A program made the translations under genes and the position numbers. Below the pieces are notes generated by a model. The model saw only the letters and a program-made list of their open reading frames with translations, made no database searches and was not told the origin of the DNA. Source: Phytoseiulus persimilis (lineage: Eukaryota; Arthropoda; Arachnida; Mesostigmata; Phytoseiidae). From it: a stretch of 64,000 nucleotides of DNA. Below, in pieces: positions 45,423 to 56,306 of the stretch. Each line of letters starts with the position of its first letter. Within the stretch, counting starts at the first letter, position 1. Location: positions 19,158,001-19,222,000 of the forward strand of contig CM075101.1 of NCBI GenBank assembly GCA_037576195.1. Reading direction: 5' to 3'.

Positions 45423-46094
45423 ATGTCATGGGAATCATCACCAGCTGCCAAATCACATTGGGGCGGTTTGGTCTTCGCCAAGAGCCCGAATCCCCTGAGT
45501 TCAGAGCAGAACCTCCCGCAAAAAAGATCGAACATCACAATGGTGACTCCGGAGTCACACCCATGGAAAACTTCCATTCGTGAGAATCCTCTAGCACAGG
45601 AAAAGGAAATCGGGAGCTGAAGTTTATCCTGGCTACTGCTTTCATCCAAATCGACGACAAGAATGCAGGAAAAGACGATTCCCGAGAGCATCTCGCTGAA
45701 CAACGACAGCGCGCTAGAAAGTTTTTTCCTCCGCATAAAACACGCATCGATAAAACCCAAAAAGTGGACACGTCGGAATTTCAAGAAGCTGAGGGCGGGA
45801 AAGCAGAGTACGATGCGTCCGAATCTTGCTTGATTCGCTCTAGTTTACTTTGTTCCAGGTTTCAAATCCTGGATCTTGAGTCAATGCAGCTTTCTCCAGG
45901 CGACGGCTTGAACCCACTTGCATGAAATCTTGAGAATCCATCTACTTTCAGATTCGAATAAGCTTCGTAAGCCTGTCACGGATCTTTTCGCAGCTCATCG
46001 GAAGCTATCTGCTCCAAATTTTCAGCTGTCCGGTTCACCACGGACTCTCCCACCAGTCGAGTCAAAGAACGACAGCTGGCCGTGTGTAATTTCA
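45423..46094 (+). CDS. Candidate multi-exon gene, charged protein, unidentified
   Basis: Clear coding-like blocks lie in order. They are RQEPESPEFRAEPPAKKIEH before an in-frame TGA at 45581; then FIQIDDKNAGKDDSREHLAE and DTSEFQEAEGGKAEYDASES (about 45615-45860); then exon 45952-46094 with a good acceptor (CTACTTTCAG) and a GTGAGC donor, reading SNKLRKPVTDLFAAHRKLSA. The TGA lies in a 20-base GT-AG interval (45580-45599), which is too short for a normal intron, so the first junction is unresolved or the gene is broken. No family recognised. Confidence 0.38.
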
Positions 46095-46099
46095 GTGAG

Positions 46100-48215
46100 C
46101 GAATCAATGAACGCTAATCATACCCTCATTTGATTCAATCTACGTCAATCATTTATTGAGTTCTCTTCTCAGCGTCAACTTTTTCGCCGCAATCAGCATC
46201 AAAGTGATGTCGCCAGAGTGTCAACGATGTCGATGCGCACATGATGCCGTCGGACACTTCACGATCAGATTTATGATTCGCAGTTTGTCTCGATTCGATT
46301 GATGTGCAGGTGTCCCCTACGGCGTGTAAACAAATCGTCGTCGAAAACTGAACCTGCTGTCGCGCGCTGTTTTTCTGATCTCAAAATCGCGAGGCAGTGA
46401 TCGAAGTTGACAGCAAGATGCTCCAAAGGCGCGACGTGATTGTCTCACTTGAATAGATCCTCTCGGCGCCTATCGATATGAATCATGGAATCTCCATATT
46501 TGACAATCCAGAAGCTCCAAGCGATCACGATACTGCAGGAATCCATATCCCGTGAAGCTCCTCAAATTGTTTTAGTGAATGCTTTATCCGGAATACTCCA
46601 AAGATTAGTTCTTTAAAGCAAATATCTCATCCGTTACGTAAGGAACCTGGGGTCGAGAAAATGGGAATTTCACTGCCGCTTGTCGTCGACGCGACTCGAC
46701 ATAAGAAATGGAAGCCCCACAGAGAATCATCCCGTCCCCGGCTCGAATCACGCGAAACTCACGCGACGGGTGTTCCCTCAATAGAATCCTTCCAGCTTGT
46801 TGCTCGTCCAGTGAATAATCCCTCGTCATCGATGGCATACCGGCTCAACATCGTTAGACGAGGATGGACGGGAAAATTACTTTTGAGCAACTGATTATAT
46901 GGATAGATTCTTTCTATTGGCAAACAATTCTTCGATGCGTTTACCTCAGCTAGAAACGAAGAGCCCCCGGGAGAGCTGTGATCGCTCACAGCTCAGGCGA
47001 AGCTGAAAGGTTTCCCCTCGGAGCTCGGAAACTACGCTGAAAGTGTACAGCAACAGTGCTGCAGTGATCTCTGAATGAGTCAATAAATATTGCAGCGATG
47101 GCGCAGTCCGCGCGAAGCCTGGCTCGCGAGCTTTCCAGCGCTCACGGAATGCGCTCTCTCGAAGAATGATTGTGGAATCAATCGAAACCGGCTACGACGC
47201 ACCTTCGTTCGCTTCGGAGCATCATGGAGCGTCACCGTGAGTTTGTATGGAGTGATCCTGGTAAGTTACTCCGCGGTGACGTCCACAGCACGCTACCAAC
47301 CCGTGTTTCATCGTTTACCTGACGGCTCGCCCCTTCTTTGTCTCGCTGTTGTACTGGGAAGAAAGGATTGGCACGACGATCAAAAGACTTTCCCTCTGAT
47401 GAGGCGAAACTGAGCCTATCAGAAGACCGATTGAGCCTCTGACGCAGCATCCGAGCAATGATTCGACAGGATGCTCATCGCATTTAGCCGCGAATTGTTT
47501 TCTGATTATCTGCGCAGGGAATGTGTTTCGGTTTCGGAAGAAACATCGTGGAGCCAGATTATTATCATTCTCCGGATACGACCCATTCCGAGTCCGACAG
47601 AGAGCGGACTCGTTACGATTCTCCGGCCTTTCCGTGCGATACGCATTCCGCAGAGTCCTGCGTGGGCCTTGAACTTTTCGAGGGCACCTGATCAGCACTC
47701 GCGTATCGGCGTCAAAAGTTCCGTTAAATGACAACGATCCGTTACGAGAATTTCAGCCGCGGAGATTCATACCTTTCCCAGAAATATACTACTGCCGAAT
47801 CTGCGGCCTTCTGTGTTTGCTTCCATGTTTCCGGCGTTGGGAACAGTGAAGCTCATTCGTGCCGAGCTGGAAAAATGCTCGAAATGACGTTTCGGGCAAT
47901 CAGGTGGCGTTTGCAACAGTTTTCGCCAACTCTGCTCAATTAGAAACAGATTGATCGTTTTCCGTCGAGGATACCCACCTCAGCGAGGCACAGCGAAGGG
48001 GTGCATCCGAACCTCAAAAGCTTGAGAAGCTTCGATCGCGAGGCCACCGGGTGGTCATCAACACTCGCCAGACATCAAATCTGATAGGTCGATCGAGCTG
48101 CATGATGGCCGGGCATGCTTTGAAGTATACTGACGGACAGGAGGGTCGACGGATGAAAGTTCGGACGGGCGGATGTTGATGCAATTCCGATCCTGCGGGC
48201 AGAAGGACATGTCCG
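46100..48215. other. No confident gene
   Basis: Frames at 46605-46838 (minus, with EFRVIRAGDGMILCGASISY), 47315-47734 (minus, 139 codons) and 47728-47943 (plus, starts MTTIRYENFSRGDSYLSQKY) are open but lack motifs and clean splice partners. Confidence 0.3.
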
Positions 48216-48220
48216 TATGC

Positions 48221-48421
48221 TTATCGCTCCTCCCGTCCATGGCTCCGTCGTCCGATTCGCTCCTTCCGTGCGTCGGCGGCGCTCGTGTCTTCTTCAATTT
48301 TTCCGTTTAGTTCCGCTGCTTGGAAAACACTCGCTCCAGCGATCAAGGCGTTATCGGGCTCAAAGTTATCTGAAGTTTGTCTAGCTGCGATGAAATCGTC
48401 TCTTCCCTCGTGTGGGGTAAC
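48221..48421 (-). CDS. Terminal exon of an unidentified gene
   Basis: After a CATCCACAG acceptor the minus strand reads 66 codons in phase 0: VTPHEGRDDFIAARQTSDNF, then AAELNGKIEEDTSAADARKE and a basic end (RIGRRSHGREER). The mixed acidic and Ala-rich composition looks strongly coding. No upstream exon identified on this strand, and no family recognised. Confidence 0.4.
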   Translation of the reverse strand, partial: VTPHEGRDDFIAARQTSDNFEPDNALIAGASVFQAAELNGKIEEDTSAADARKERIGRRSHGREER

Positions 48422-48777
48422 CTGTGGATGAGCTCGGATTTTCAATTCTTTCGAGCGCTCACCTCTCCGAGCGATCGCACCTGATCACCGCAGGTTTGAC
48501 TCTACTCCGAACCTCGATCGGAATCGTCGACGGATGCCGCTCATATCTCAATGACGACGCCCCGATCAGCGTTGTCGAAAGTAGTGGAAATGCTCGGGAA
48601 TGCATCCGTAGGCGCTCTCCGATCGACCCAGTGCTCGTGTTGTCATCAATCCTGTTCCTCGAGGAATCGAGTCCTGGCTGAATCGCTCAGGAACGTAGGA
48701 CTTGACGTTGGATTCTGTGGATGCGTGGACGAAGAATATGTCCCCACGGGCTCAAGGTGTGGATGAAACCCTTCCAG

Positions 48778-49197
48778 CGGAATTGCATGCGTTGTTTCTG
48801 GTGAAAACTCGGAGGCTTCCGAGGAAACTGCTCGGGATACGCGGAGCGCAGCTGATACCGAAAGTTCGAGGTGGAATATCGAATTCGACCATTCAATGAT
48901 CCCCCCTTCCCCAATAGGGTCCTGCTGGAACAAATTCAGTACGCCGGCTCCAAGCAACAACAATTAGCAAACAATCAGGACCTGCTCACGATGTTTCCCT
49001 CGCTGGGAATCACCGTTGACGCTAACGACACGACCGGATGTTTCTCATGTTTCCATGAAGCCCTCGATCAGGACGTCAAACAATCGATTATCGAGACAGA
49101 AAAACATCGGGATTATGACCCATCCGCTCGTATCCACCTGAGGCATCATCTGACGACTTCTCCTGCTTTCACACGGGGAAGAAGAATCGAGGGATGA
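48778..49197 (+). CDS. Last two exons of an unidentified gene
   Basis: Exon 48778-48870 (after CCCTTCCAG) and exon 48918-49197 (after a pyrimidine run ending CCAATAG) join in phase across a 47-base intron. They read GENSEASEETARDTRSAADT, then LLEQIQYAGSKQQQLANNQD, then a Cys-containing segment and a basic end. Just upstream, 48699-48756 encodes GFCGCVDEEYVPTGS, which would extend it into a TIL-like cysteine pattern, but the gap between is only 21 bases, too short for a normal intron. Function unknown; an extracellular inhibitor domain is a guess. Confidence 0.4.
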
Positions 49198-49204
49198 AAA
49201 TCGA

Positions 49205-49925
49205 TTTTTGACGTCCGACGGACTCGTTGAATTCTCCGCTTCGATATTACCATGATCTCCTCTGCCGTCCGAGCTGAGTGCTTTGAAAATTTCCTTGAGC
49301 GCATGCAAGAATGCGTGTCTCGAGGAACGAAAACGTCCAGAAACAAATAAAGTTCTCGTTCATGATCCAGCTTCATCCCTCAAGTTGATTCTCCGCACAC
49401 TTGGTCATAAAGCTGCCATCGGCTTATCAGGTTCCCGAGTGGCGGGGAAATCCCTGGAGTTGTGTACACGAGTCTTCAATTCCTCGTCTAGCGCCATGAA
49501 AGTCCAACCTGAATGGCTCCATTCGGAGTGGAATGCAACCCCTCAGTTCGGTCGCGAGCGGCATTCTGCTCGCAACTCTCAGCAAAGTTTTCCCGGGAAC
49601 CGCGATAGCATTGCTCCTTGGCAGCTCCCATGATTCTTGCATCCGTTTTCGATCTCGGTTCTAAGATTTCTGCTAGAATTTTGAAAACCAGAGAATCGGT
49701 AGCACTGAGCTATCCGTTGGAGTTAACGTCAACGTTCGCAAGAATGTCTCCGTTCAGCATGATCGTATGCTTCCTAGATTGTACTTTTCCTCACTCATCA
49801 TGAATCTCCAGAAAAAAAATACTTGGAAAGACTAGGCTGTAACCATAACTTCGCTGGCATAAATTGAAGCCACGCCAGCGCCGATTCCGCTGTCTGTGAT
49901 AGAACAAACGTTTCAGAGAACACTT
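49205..49925. other. No confident gene
   Basis: A plus-strand frame of 116 codons (49283-49633) overlaps an open minus-strand frame. No motif recognised. Confidence 0.3.
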
Positions 49926-49930
49926 TAGGG

Positions 49931-49980
49931 AGCGGAGCCTCCGCGAGCGAGAACCGGCGCTAGGTTCGGGAGGCTCCGCT
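49931..49980. other. Long GC-rich hairpin
   Basis: AGCGGAGCCTCC at 49931-49942 pairs perfectly with GGAGGCTCCGCT at 49969-49980, and inside it GAACC (49951) pairs with GGTTC (49963). The fold is a two-part stem with a 7-base terminal loop. It could be a non-coding RNA precursor or a mobile-element end. Confidence 0.6.
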
Positions 49981-50021
49981 GTGGGCGGCGCCGAGAAGCC
50001 CTCGGATACGATCGACGATGT

Positions 50022-50075
50022 GCCGTTAGCGCAGTGGGCGATTTCGCACCGGGTTCAGAATCTTGAACTAGACCG
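50022..50075 (+). other. tRNA-derived sequence, 5' half of initiator/elongator-Met type
   Basis: GCCGTTAGCGCAGTGGGC matches the acceptor and D-arm (A box) of elongator tRNA-Met genes, and CAGAATCTTGAA resembles the anticodon region without a CAT anticodon. No T-arm or 3' acceptor follows. Likely a SINE head or decayed tRNA copy. Confidence 0.35.
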
Positions 50076-50079
50076 ATCT

Positions 50080-50635
50080 AAATGGATACCTGGGGAGGTT
50101 CACCCGTATCGCTGAAAATGCACAGGGCCGAGCGGGTTCTGGCTCCAGCATTCGAAGAGCGTGTCAATACCAAACCCTGGGTTTAACCCAGAAGGGTGAA
50201 CCCCTGGCGAATCAGAAAATACGCGTCCCAGATGCTGAGCAGCTCTCGACGGAGCTGCTGGGAGTATTTCCAGTTCTGCAACTGGACCCTATACGTTCGG
50301 GAGGTTGTGGTTCTGTTTGTGATGGTCGTTCAACGCTTCTTGTGTCGTTCATTTCATTCGCGTTCGACTGAACCGACTTCTGAGGTTACCGTCGCTTTGA
50401 GTGAGCAAATGCTGTAGCAGGGTCCGATCGCGATCACGCTAGCCCCAAATCCGTTGGTTGTTATCGTTCAGTCAATGGGGAAATCGATAATTAAGGGACT
50501 CATCGTAATATTATGTTTGTGACGCGGTCGGCTTCTTCTCACGTTACCACGAGGCACCTCGGAGAAATAATCCGGCCCTAAGCGTTGCTGTCGGCCGCTT
50601 AGCGTCATGAATCGACCAGAAAACTTGTTTCAAGA
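50080..50635. other. No recognisable gene
   Basis: One plus-strand frame (50196-50417) with a hydrophobic run; nothing else. Confidence 0.35.
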
Positions 50636-50637
50636 CC

Positions 50638-51294
50638 ATGAAGTCACACGAGCGTTGCCGACTCGAACGCATCGCGAAAGACTGGAGCCCGGGTCGGTCG
50701 CATACACGAGCGTCGAGAAACGAAAAAGGACATCATATGAGCTTGCTTAGAGGCGGGAACAGCGTCTCTGACGGAAGATTGTCTCTCAGCGTGAGTGGGA
50801 AGCGCCCTGCAGCGCTCCGGCGAGAACGTTGGATCCAAGTCGAGCCGAGTCGCTCCATCTGATCCAGTCCAACCTGACGCTCCTTGAGTGCCCCTCCGAC
50901 GTGTGCTCCTCAATATACGTTCGACAGAAGCGGAACTCGTTGCATCCCAGTTCATCGGCGACTTAGGTGGAACGTGGTAGAAGGTTACTTCGTGCTAGTG
51001 AACCACGTATCGCGGAAGTTTCAGCATGGAACCCGAAACTACCTATGCGAGGTGAGCCAGCCCGATTTTCTGATTCATTGAGCATCAGGGCCCGATGTCG
51101 ATGTAAAGTTTTCTTGCGTGCAACACCAAAACCCCGTTCATTGGTTTCGAAACTCAAAGGGCTCTTCTTTCGCTTTGTGTTGGTTCTTGGCGTCGATAGC
51201 GCCGACCCTCAGTGCAGTTCCCCTCGAGGAATTCCCAGTGTCAGGCAAAAAAATACCCTCACCGTCGAAAGACGCTAATGTCGTTTTCTTACGC
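50638..51294 (+). CDS. Unidentified gene, first three exons
   Basis: Exon 1 (50638-50790) starts at an ATG in good context and reads MKSHERCRLERIAKDWSPGR to a GTGAGT donor, phase 0. Exon 2 (50967-51051) follows ACTTAG, reads VERGRRLLRASEPRIAEVSA and ends at GTGAGC in phase 1. Exon 3 (51089-51294) follows GCATCAG, reads DVDVKFSCVQHQNPVHWFRN, contains a hydrophobic SFALCWFLASIAPTLSAVPL, and ends at GTGAGC in phase 0. All phases agree; introns are 176 and 37 bases, the second unusually short. The protein starts basic and gains a possible membrane segment. No family recognised; the 3' end was not found. Confidence 0.48.
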
Positions 51295-51299
51295 GTGAG

Positions 51300-52125
51300 C
51301 ATCATCGGATTCTCGCTAATCATGACACAGTCGGGAATTCCTCCTCCAAGCTTTCGACCGCCTCGCGATCAAATATTACAGTTTTGACAGCAGACGTCCA
51401 CCCGGCGACCTTTGCATCCGAAGTCAGACCAGCGTGACTGATTAGGAGTCGCAGCCCGGACAGTGAAAGGCGTGATGAATTGAAACGGGGAGGCAGAGTC
51501 GGCACTGTGCCTTGATTTGGAGGAGCGCTATGTTGCTCACCTGTCCTTTTGAAATCCATCGCTCAAACGTTATTTCTCGATAACGTGAGAGTTCCGCTGT
51601 GATAGTCGCGGAGCGAAATCCCGGACTGAAAACACGGGTCTCATCCTCGAGGTTTCGTCACGTAGGCAGCATTGGGAGATTTCGAGGCCGTCGGAAACAC
51701 CTGGGTTTCATGTCAGCGAATGTCGAGTTTTTTTGTCACTTTTCACTCCTGCCACTGATTCGACTGCATGCCTCACCCCCCTCCGAGATCCCTCAACACT
51801 TCGATAACCATTTGGTCCGTCTCACTGCTGCCTCAACACCGTCTAAGTGTCTGCGCCGACTACGGAAGAGAGTGGTTCGGATTCCGTGAGGAGCTGGAAT
51901 GTCGTATGACCTCAGCACCGTTTTTGTTCAACTCGCGACGACGGCTGAGCAAGACGCAGCTTCAGCGACGATGCCTGTTGAATTCTTCAGCATATCTGTG
52001 TTCATTCTTGGGCCGTTGCCACCTCACCCGTTCATCGATATCATAATGATATTCAACTTGAGCTAGTTTTCATGTATAGATACATTTATAGGTGTCATCA
52101 TATTCCGAACGTATTTTAGTTCGTT
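51300..52125. other. No confident gene; may hold the 3' end of the preceding gene
   Basis: Frames 51599-51889 and 51768-52046 are open on the plus strand. Neither starts with a convincing acceptor in the needed phase. Confidence 0.3.
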
Positions 52126-52130
52126 CCCGA

Positions 52131-52427
52131 ATGTCCAACCGCCAAACTACTTCTCCGGAAGGAGAGCAGGATTGCGTCAGAGAGTGTCAAAAATCGGAAA
52201 GTGTGAAGAACTCTTCGATAGCTGAGATTTTGGGAGAATCCATCTTTTATCATCCGACAGGGCGTCCAGGGGTTGCTCCGCGAACAATGTCATACATTGA
52301 GACGTTGAAAAGGCTGCCCTTGTTCTCACCAGCCATCCGTGACTCTGAGGCACACTACACTGATCTTCGATCAGGATCCCGGTTGGTTTCCGGAAGTTCA
52401 TGCTGCCAGGATGTAGGGATACTTTGA
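52131..52427 (+). CDS. Candidate single-exon gene or exon, 98 residues
   Basis: The ATG at 52131 (MSNRQTTSPEGEQDCVRECQ) opens a frame with good amino-acid balance: SSIAEILGESIFYHPTGRPG, MSYIETLKRLPLFSPAIRDS, and a Cys-Cys near the end. The upstream GTATTTTAG could be an acceptor, making this an internal exon. The antisense frame is open but poorer. No family recognised. Confidence 0.42.
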   Translation: MSNRQTTSPEGEQDCVRECQKSESVKNSSIAEILGESIFYHPTGRPGVAPRTMSYIETLKRLPLFSPAIRDSEAHYTDLRSGSRLVSGSSCCQDVGIL

Positions 52428-52774
52428 CGGCGGACTGCGTCGTTCCAAACGCCGCGACATTCGGCGCACGCCCATGATGTTTCGATACGTCACAGCGCGG
52501 GTCAGGAAAAAGCTCAACGTCTTTGAATTGCACGGCGATGCCCTGGCTGTGTCAGTATGGCTCGTGTGAGTCATGTTCGCTGACGTATCCGTGTCTCTGG
52601 TCGGACTCAGAACATCGAGCCTTGGGTGCTCGGCTGAGGCAGACCACATGACTCAGACAAAGGAAGACCTTTCACTGATACGACAGAAAGCGTCGCTGGA
52701 ATTCCGGACCACGAAAAGTGCTCCATGAGCATCCCAGTTGAGCGTTCGTGTCTATAAGTGAGCCATTGATTCAG

Positions 52775-53408
52775 ACCCGGTATCGCGAAGCCTCTCGGCC
52801 ATTTTCTCACGGGCTCAGACTCTGACCGAGTTCTCAGTTGAGTTGCCGAGTGGACAGCGTCGTTTGCACCACTTTAGCAGAAACGCACAACCACCTCGAC
52901 GCCGTTTCGAGCTGGAGCGATTCGTTCGACTGTCGAATCGCCCACCTTCCACGTTCGAGCGCACTCCCTCTCCGAACGTGTGCCTCCGAGCCGGAATAGA
53001 TCCTCCAGGCGTTAGGTAACTCGGAGCTACCGGGCATCGAGGACACCTGTGCTCCAACTCCGCGCTGCACTCTCGGCAGCGATCGAAGAACGCGTTCGAC
53101 TGCCCCCCTTCAGTTCTCAAATTCAGGTCTAGAATCGCCCGATTTACGAACAAGCCCTGCATCGAAGCGGTGACGATCTACAGACGTTTCTGGCAATTAT
53201 TCTCGTTTCTTGTTGAAGGATTCGGGCTTGTGAATCAGATGTTGTTGGTTTCCGAGCCAATGACTCAGAAAGTTCTGACTCGTGTTGGCTCTGCGCTAGC
53301 CTCTCCCTTCAAAATGCAGGAAAGGAGAGATAAACACGAGCCAAGCCCGCTCAGTGCGAAGCTATCGCTGACTTTACCCGCGGAACACGAAGCACACTTC
53401 GTTGCCCC
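52775..53408 (+). CDS. Unidentified gene, two phase-matched exons
   Basis: Exon A (52775-53015) follows TGATTCAG and ends at GTAACT in phase 2; it is Arg/Ser/Pro-rich (RRRFELERFVRLSNRPPSTF). Exon B (53127-53408) follows CAAATTCAG, joins in phase, and reads SRIARFTNKPCIEAVTIYRR, then WQLFSFLVEGFGLVNQMLLV, a possible membrane segment, and ends at GTGAGT. The 111-base intron is of normal size. Later sequence at 53428-53682 (SLTLPLDRSLVVGENLFERG) may continue the gene but was not joined. The start codon was not found. Function unknown. Confidence 0.42.
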
Positions 53409-53689
53409 GTGAGTTCGTGAGACGCGTGTGCATACAAATACTCTACAAGACATATCCTTGACTCTTCCGCTCGACCGCTCACTCGTCGTTGGCGAAAATC
53501 TGTTCGAACGAGGATCCGACTCGACTAACGTTCACAAAAGACTCGCCAGACTTCTCCGGGATACGTTCCATGGTCCGACTAGAATCTTGAGTCATTCGAT
53601 CGGGCAAACATTAAGAAGTCTCGGGTTCGGTGATTGTCTGAGGGAGTCTTGCAAATGTTTTCTTGCCGACCCAATGTCTTGAACGATCT

Positions 53690-54275
53690 GGTGGAAGATT
53701 CTCCAAGGTCTCGTTTCGCTATTGAAAGCTCAAACTCTGGAGAGGGATGCACAGGTTCACTGACGGCGCGATCTGCATCGTCCCCATGCATCCAAATTCC
53801 CGTTGGAGTCCAGTCTGCGGCATATGGTCTACTGTGTGGGCAGAGTCTCGAATTCCCCTCCTGTCCAAATTATTTGCACTGCTTGTCGAGCACATGTTTG
53901 GAATTTCACGAGAGGAGTGGGTGGAGAGAGGGGGGGAGGTGACGTTCACCTCCAAATGGCCATAATGAATCGGGGTCCTAAGGAGCGGATACTAGCGTCA
54001 GCCGCATAGCTTTCTCTTCCGATCGGGCACCTTGACGGACAGCTTTGTCTGTCAGAGCTCAGTCTACAGATTCGTTTCTTGCGAATGTACCCAGTCGGCA
54101 CCGGAACGCCTGGGAGAGACAGAACCTAACCGACAAGCGATCAGAATGTTAAAGTGACCGATGGCTCATTATTTCGAGCGGTGAAGCATCGCTGTCCCAA
54201 ATCTCTCGTGGACTGGCTCGGAGAGCATCTACATGAGATCATATCTGATTAGAGGAGTGAAAATAGAAGCGCGCT
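53690..54275. other. No confident gene
   Basis: Three overlapping plus-strand frames between 53634 and 54009 are open at once, which argues for composition rather than coding. Confidence 0.3.
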
Positions 54276-54296
54276 AACGTGACACGCTCCTCCACG

Positions 54297-54500
54297 ATGT
54301 GTCCTTCAATATTCGCTAGGAGGCGCAGCTATCCCCGCTCTGCGCACATCAAAACTAAAAAAAAAGTCGAACCGATTGCATCCCGGCTTCAAAGTTTGTT
54401 CGATCCCCCCTCACTTGAGAAGCGTTTCATATCCAATGACCAACCAACAGCTGAGTTCTGCATTGGCTCCGATTCAACGTTTTGGGATTTCACGGCTTAA
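54297..54500 (+). CDS. Candidate small ORF, 67 residues
   Basis: From ATG 54297 (MCPSIFARRRSYPRSAHIKT) the frame continues VEPIASRLQSLFDPPSLEKR and ends SDSTFWDFTA. The balance of residues looks coding; no motif is known. Possibly an exon. Confidence 0.28.
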   Translation: MCPSIFARRRSYPRSAHIKTKKKVEPIASRLQSLFDPPSLEKRFISNDQPTAEFCIGSDSTFWDFTA

Positions 54501-54656
54501 TTGAGTTCCGGAGTGCTAAGACCTGGAACGCGATTTGTTCATAATTCCACTTCCAAACAGCGCGAACACTCACTCTCCGCCGTCGGATCCGTTCAGATCA
54601 GACGTTGGCGGCTCCATCAGACGTATAGAAAATAGTATGCCAGGTTTGGGGAAGTG

Positions 54657-54856
54657 TCAGCCACGTGCACAACTCCTCCATATTCGAGTGAAACTGGTAA
54701 TATCGCAAAAAAACTCGTTCTGATGTCGAGCCAATCCATAACGGACACTTCCACTGGATGCGGGAGCTGGTCTAGTGAAAGAGAATCCTCTTCTTCTTCG
54801 GCTGATCGGCTCCGGTGCTTCCGACTCTGCAGGATCATAATACTCTTCTGGATCAC
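54657..54856 (-). CDS. Candidate exon with polybasic processing-like site
   Basis: After a GCTCTCAG acceptor the minus strand reads EEYYDPAESEAPEPISRRRR and GFSFTRPAPASSGSVRYGLA, and then two cysteines twelve residues apart in FFCDITSFTRIWRSCARG before TGA. An acidic spacer, a tetrabasic site and a small Cys-Cys peptide are the layout of a secreted peptide precursor, but no signal peptide exon was found and no known peptide matches. An overlapping minus frame (HRSRSAEEEEDSLSLDQLPH) is also open. Confidence 0.35.
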
Positions 54857-54889
54857 CTGAGAGCAATCCTCACTCCTGGCGAGGACAGT

Positions 54890-55610
54890 ATCTGTGTATG
54901 GAAGTGCCTAATGAGTCATGTTTAACTCTTCCCCGTAGCCATCGGTTGAGGACCGAGGGGCGAGAGTAATCCTTTCGGGACCATAAGAAAGCAGGCGCAA
55001 CTACTTGTGGTGAGGGCGAGGGACTCAAAACCACGTGTTCCGCCTCTACTCATCGGCAAGGGGCAAATCTAGAAAAGCAACCGTCGTAGCAGTAGAACCG
55101 TATAGCTACTAGACGCTAACTCAAACATACAAGCCAACTGCGTCGGGACAAAGTAAGAACCTGGAGGTTGGAAGCCGCTTGAGACAAAGTCCGAGTCAAG
55201 GCCGGATACGCGGGTGGAAAACGTTAAACTCCCTCTGTTACTGTTGGTGATCGGTGCAACTCGGATACTCGGATTCCAAAGAACGATCTGCGTGATGGCT
55301 CAGCGAGTCAGGTGAGGACCTTCTTAATGAACTTGTTACCAGACTGGGCCCCCCTGGCGGGAACCAGCGAGCTTCTGACCTTTTCGAGTCTCGAAAGACT
55401 CGGCTGTCTCCGTTGGGCTTTCTGAAAGATTTGGTCCGTTATCCGCGGACTCCATCCCCGATTCTATTACAAAGAGGGAACACAGAACACCTATGCGCAG
55501 ACGGTAACACCCCACACCTCATTCCGGGGAATCGATCCCGAATCGCCTTTTCGTGGTAGTTCCCGTAGTCCCATCCACCAGTCTCCGTCCCACTTGCACG
55601 CCGGAACTAC
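54890..55610. other. No gene seen
   Basis: Stops are frequent in every frame. The sequence is rich in short GGGAC, AAGCAGGCGCAAC-like words reminiscent of untranslated leader of a retrotransposon, but nothing identifies one. Confidence 0.4.
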
Positions 55611-55907
55611 CCGTTGCGGGAACCCCGAAACAATTTAATCTCTCGGTTTTTACTCCGATTATTTCTGGAAGCTTTCATGGTTCCCTGCCTTCCATCTGGC
55701 ACTCGCCCAACCCTTTTCTCTAGAGAACTTCGCAGGCAGAATTATCTGGAGCTATACAATTATTTATCTATCAATCGATGTAATAAGAGGACCAAATCAG
55801 ATTCCTTGAATCGACGAACATCGTCTCTCACGGCGAAGAAAATTGATGGAAACATTGATGCTGTTATAAGCCCCCATCCTCGAGGATTCTCAAAGCGAGC
55901 AGATTAG

Positions 55908-56204
55908 TTGACGCGTCCAGACCTTGAAAGTCAAGTTCAGTATTACGTCATCTTTCTCCATTTTGGAGGAATAGATAAACGAATGTGTGAGAGAAGAGGG
56001 CAAGAGTTGTTTGTGGGTGCCGGAAGCGACACTGAATACGAATGCGAAGACGAAAACGAAGAAGCAAACGAGCTTGAAGAGTTTCTCAGTAAGAGCCCAC
56101 TTGGAGCTCGAACTGGAAGACCTTGTTCTTTCATTACCAAACTATCTGGTGCCCTTCATTCTCTGATGAGTCATCTGCGCGAATCGGTGATCCGATCGAG
56201 ATAG
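55908..56204 (+). CDS. Candidate acidic ORF, unidentified
   Basis: The frame contains GSDTEYECEDENEEANELEE, an acidic run typical of real disordered proteins, then a basic end and TAG. The same frame is open upstream to 55614 except for one TAG at 55905. Start unclear; function unknown. Confidence 0.3.
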   Translation: MTRPDLESQVQYYVIFLHFGGIDKRMCERRGQELFVGAGSDTEYECEDENEEANELEEFLSKSPLGARTGRPCSFITKLSGALHSLMSHLRESVIRSR

Positions 56205-56306
56205 AAGAATGGTTCTGGGAATTCAGATAGATTTGACGCGCATGGTTTTTTTCTGGGCCAAACCCTTTATCAGCAATGATCCACGGCAGCATGAATGTCG
56301 TGATTA

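Noticed and set aside
45423-45600. A 20-base intron joining MSWESSPAAKSHWGG to the following block
   Set aside because: Far shorter than the 70-440 base introns seen in the confident genes of this window.
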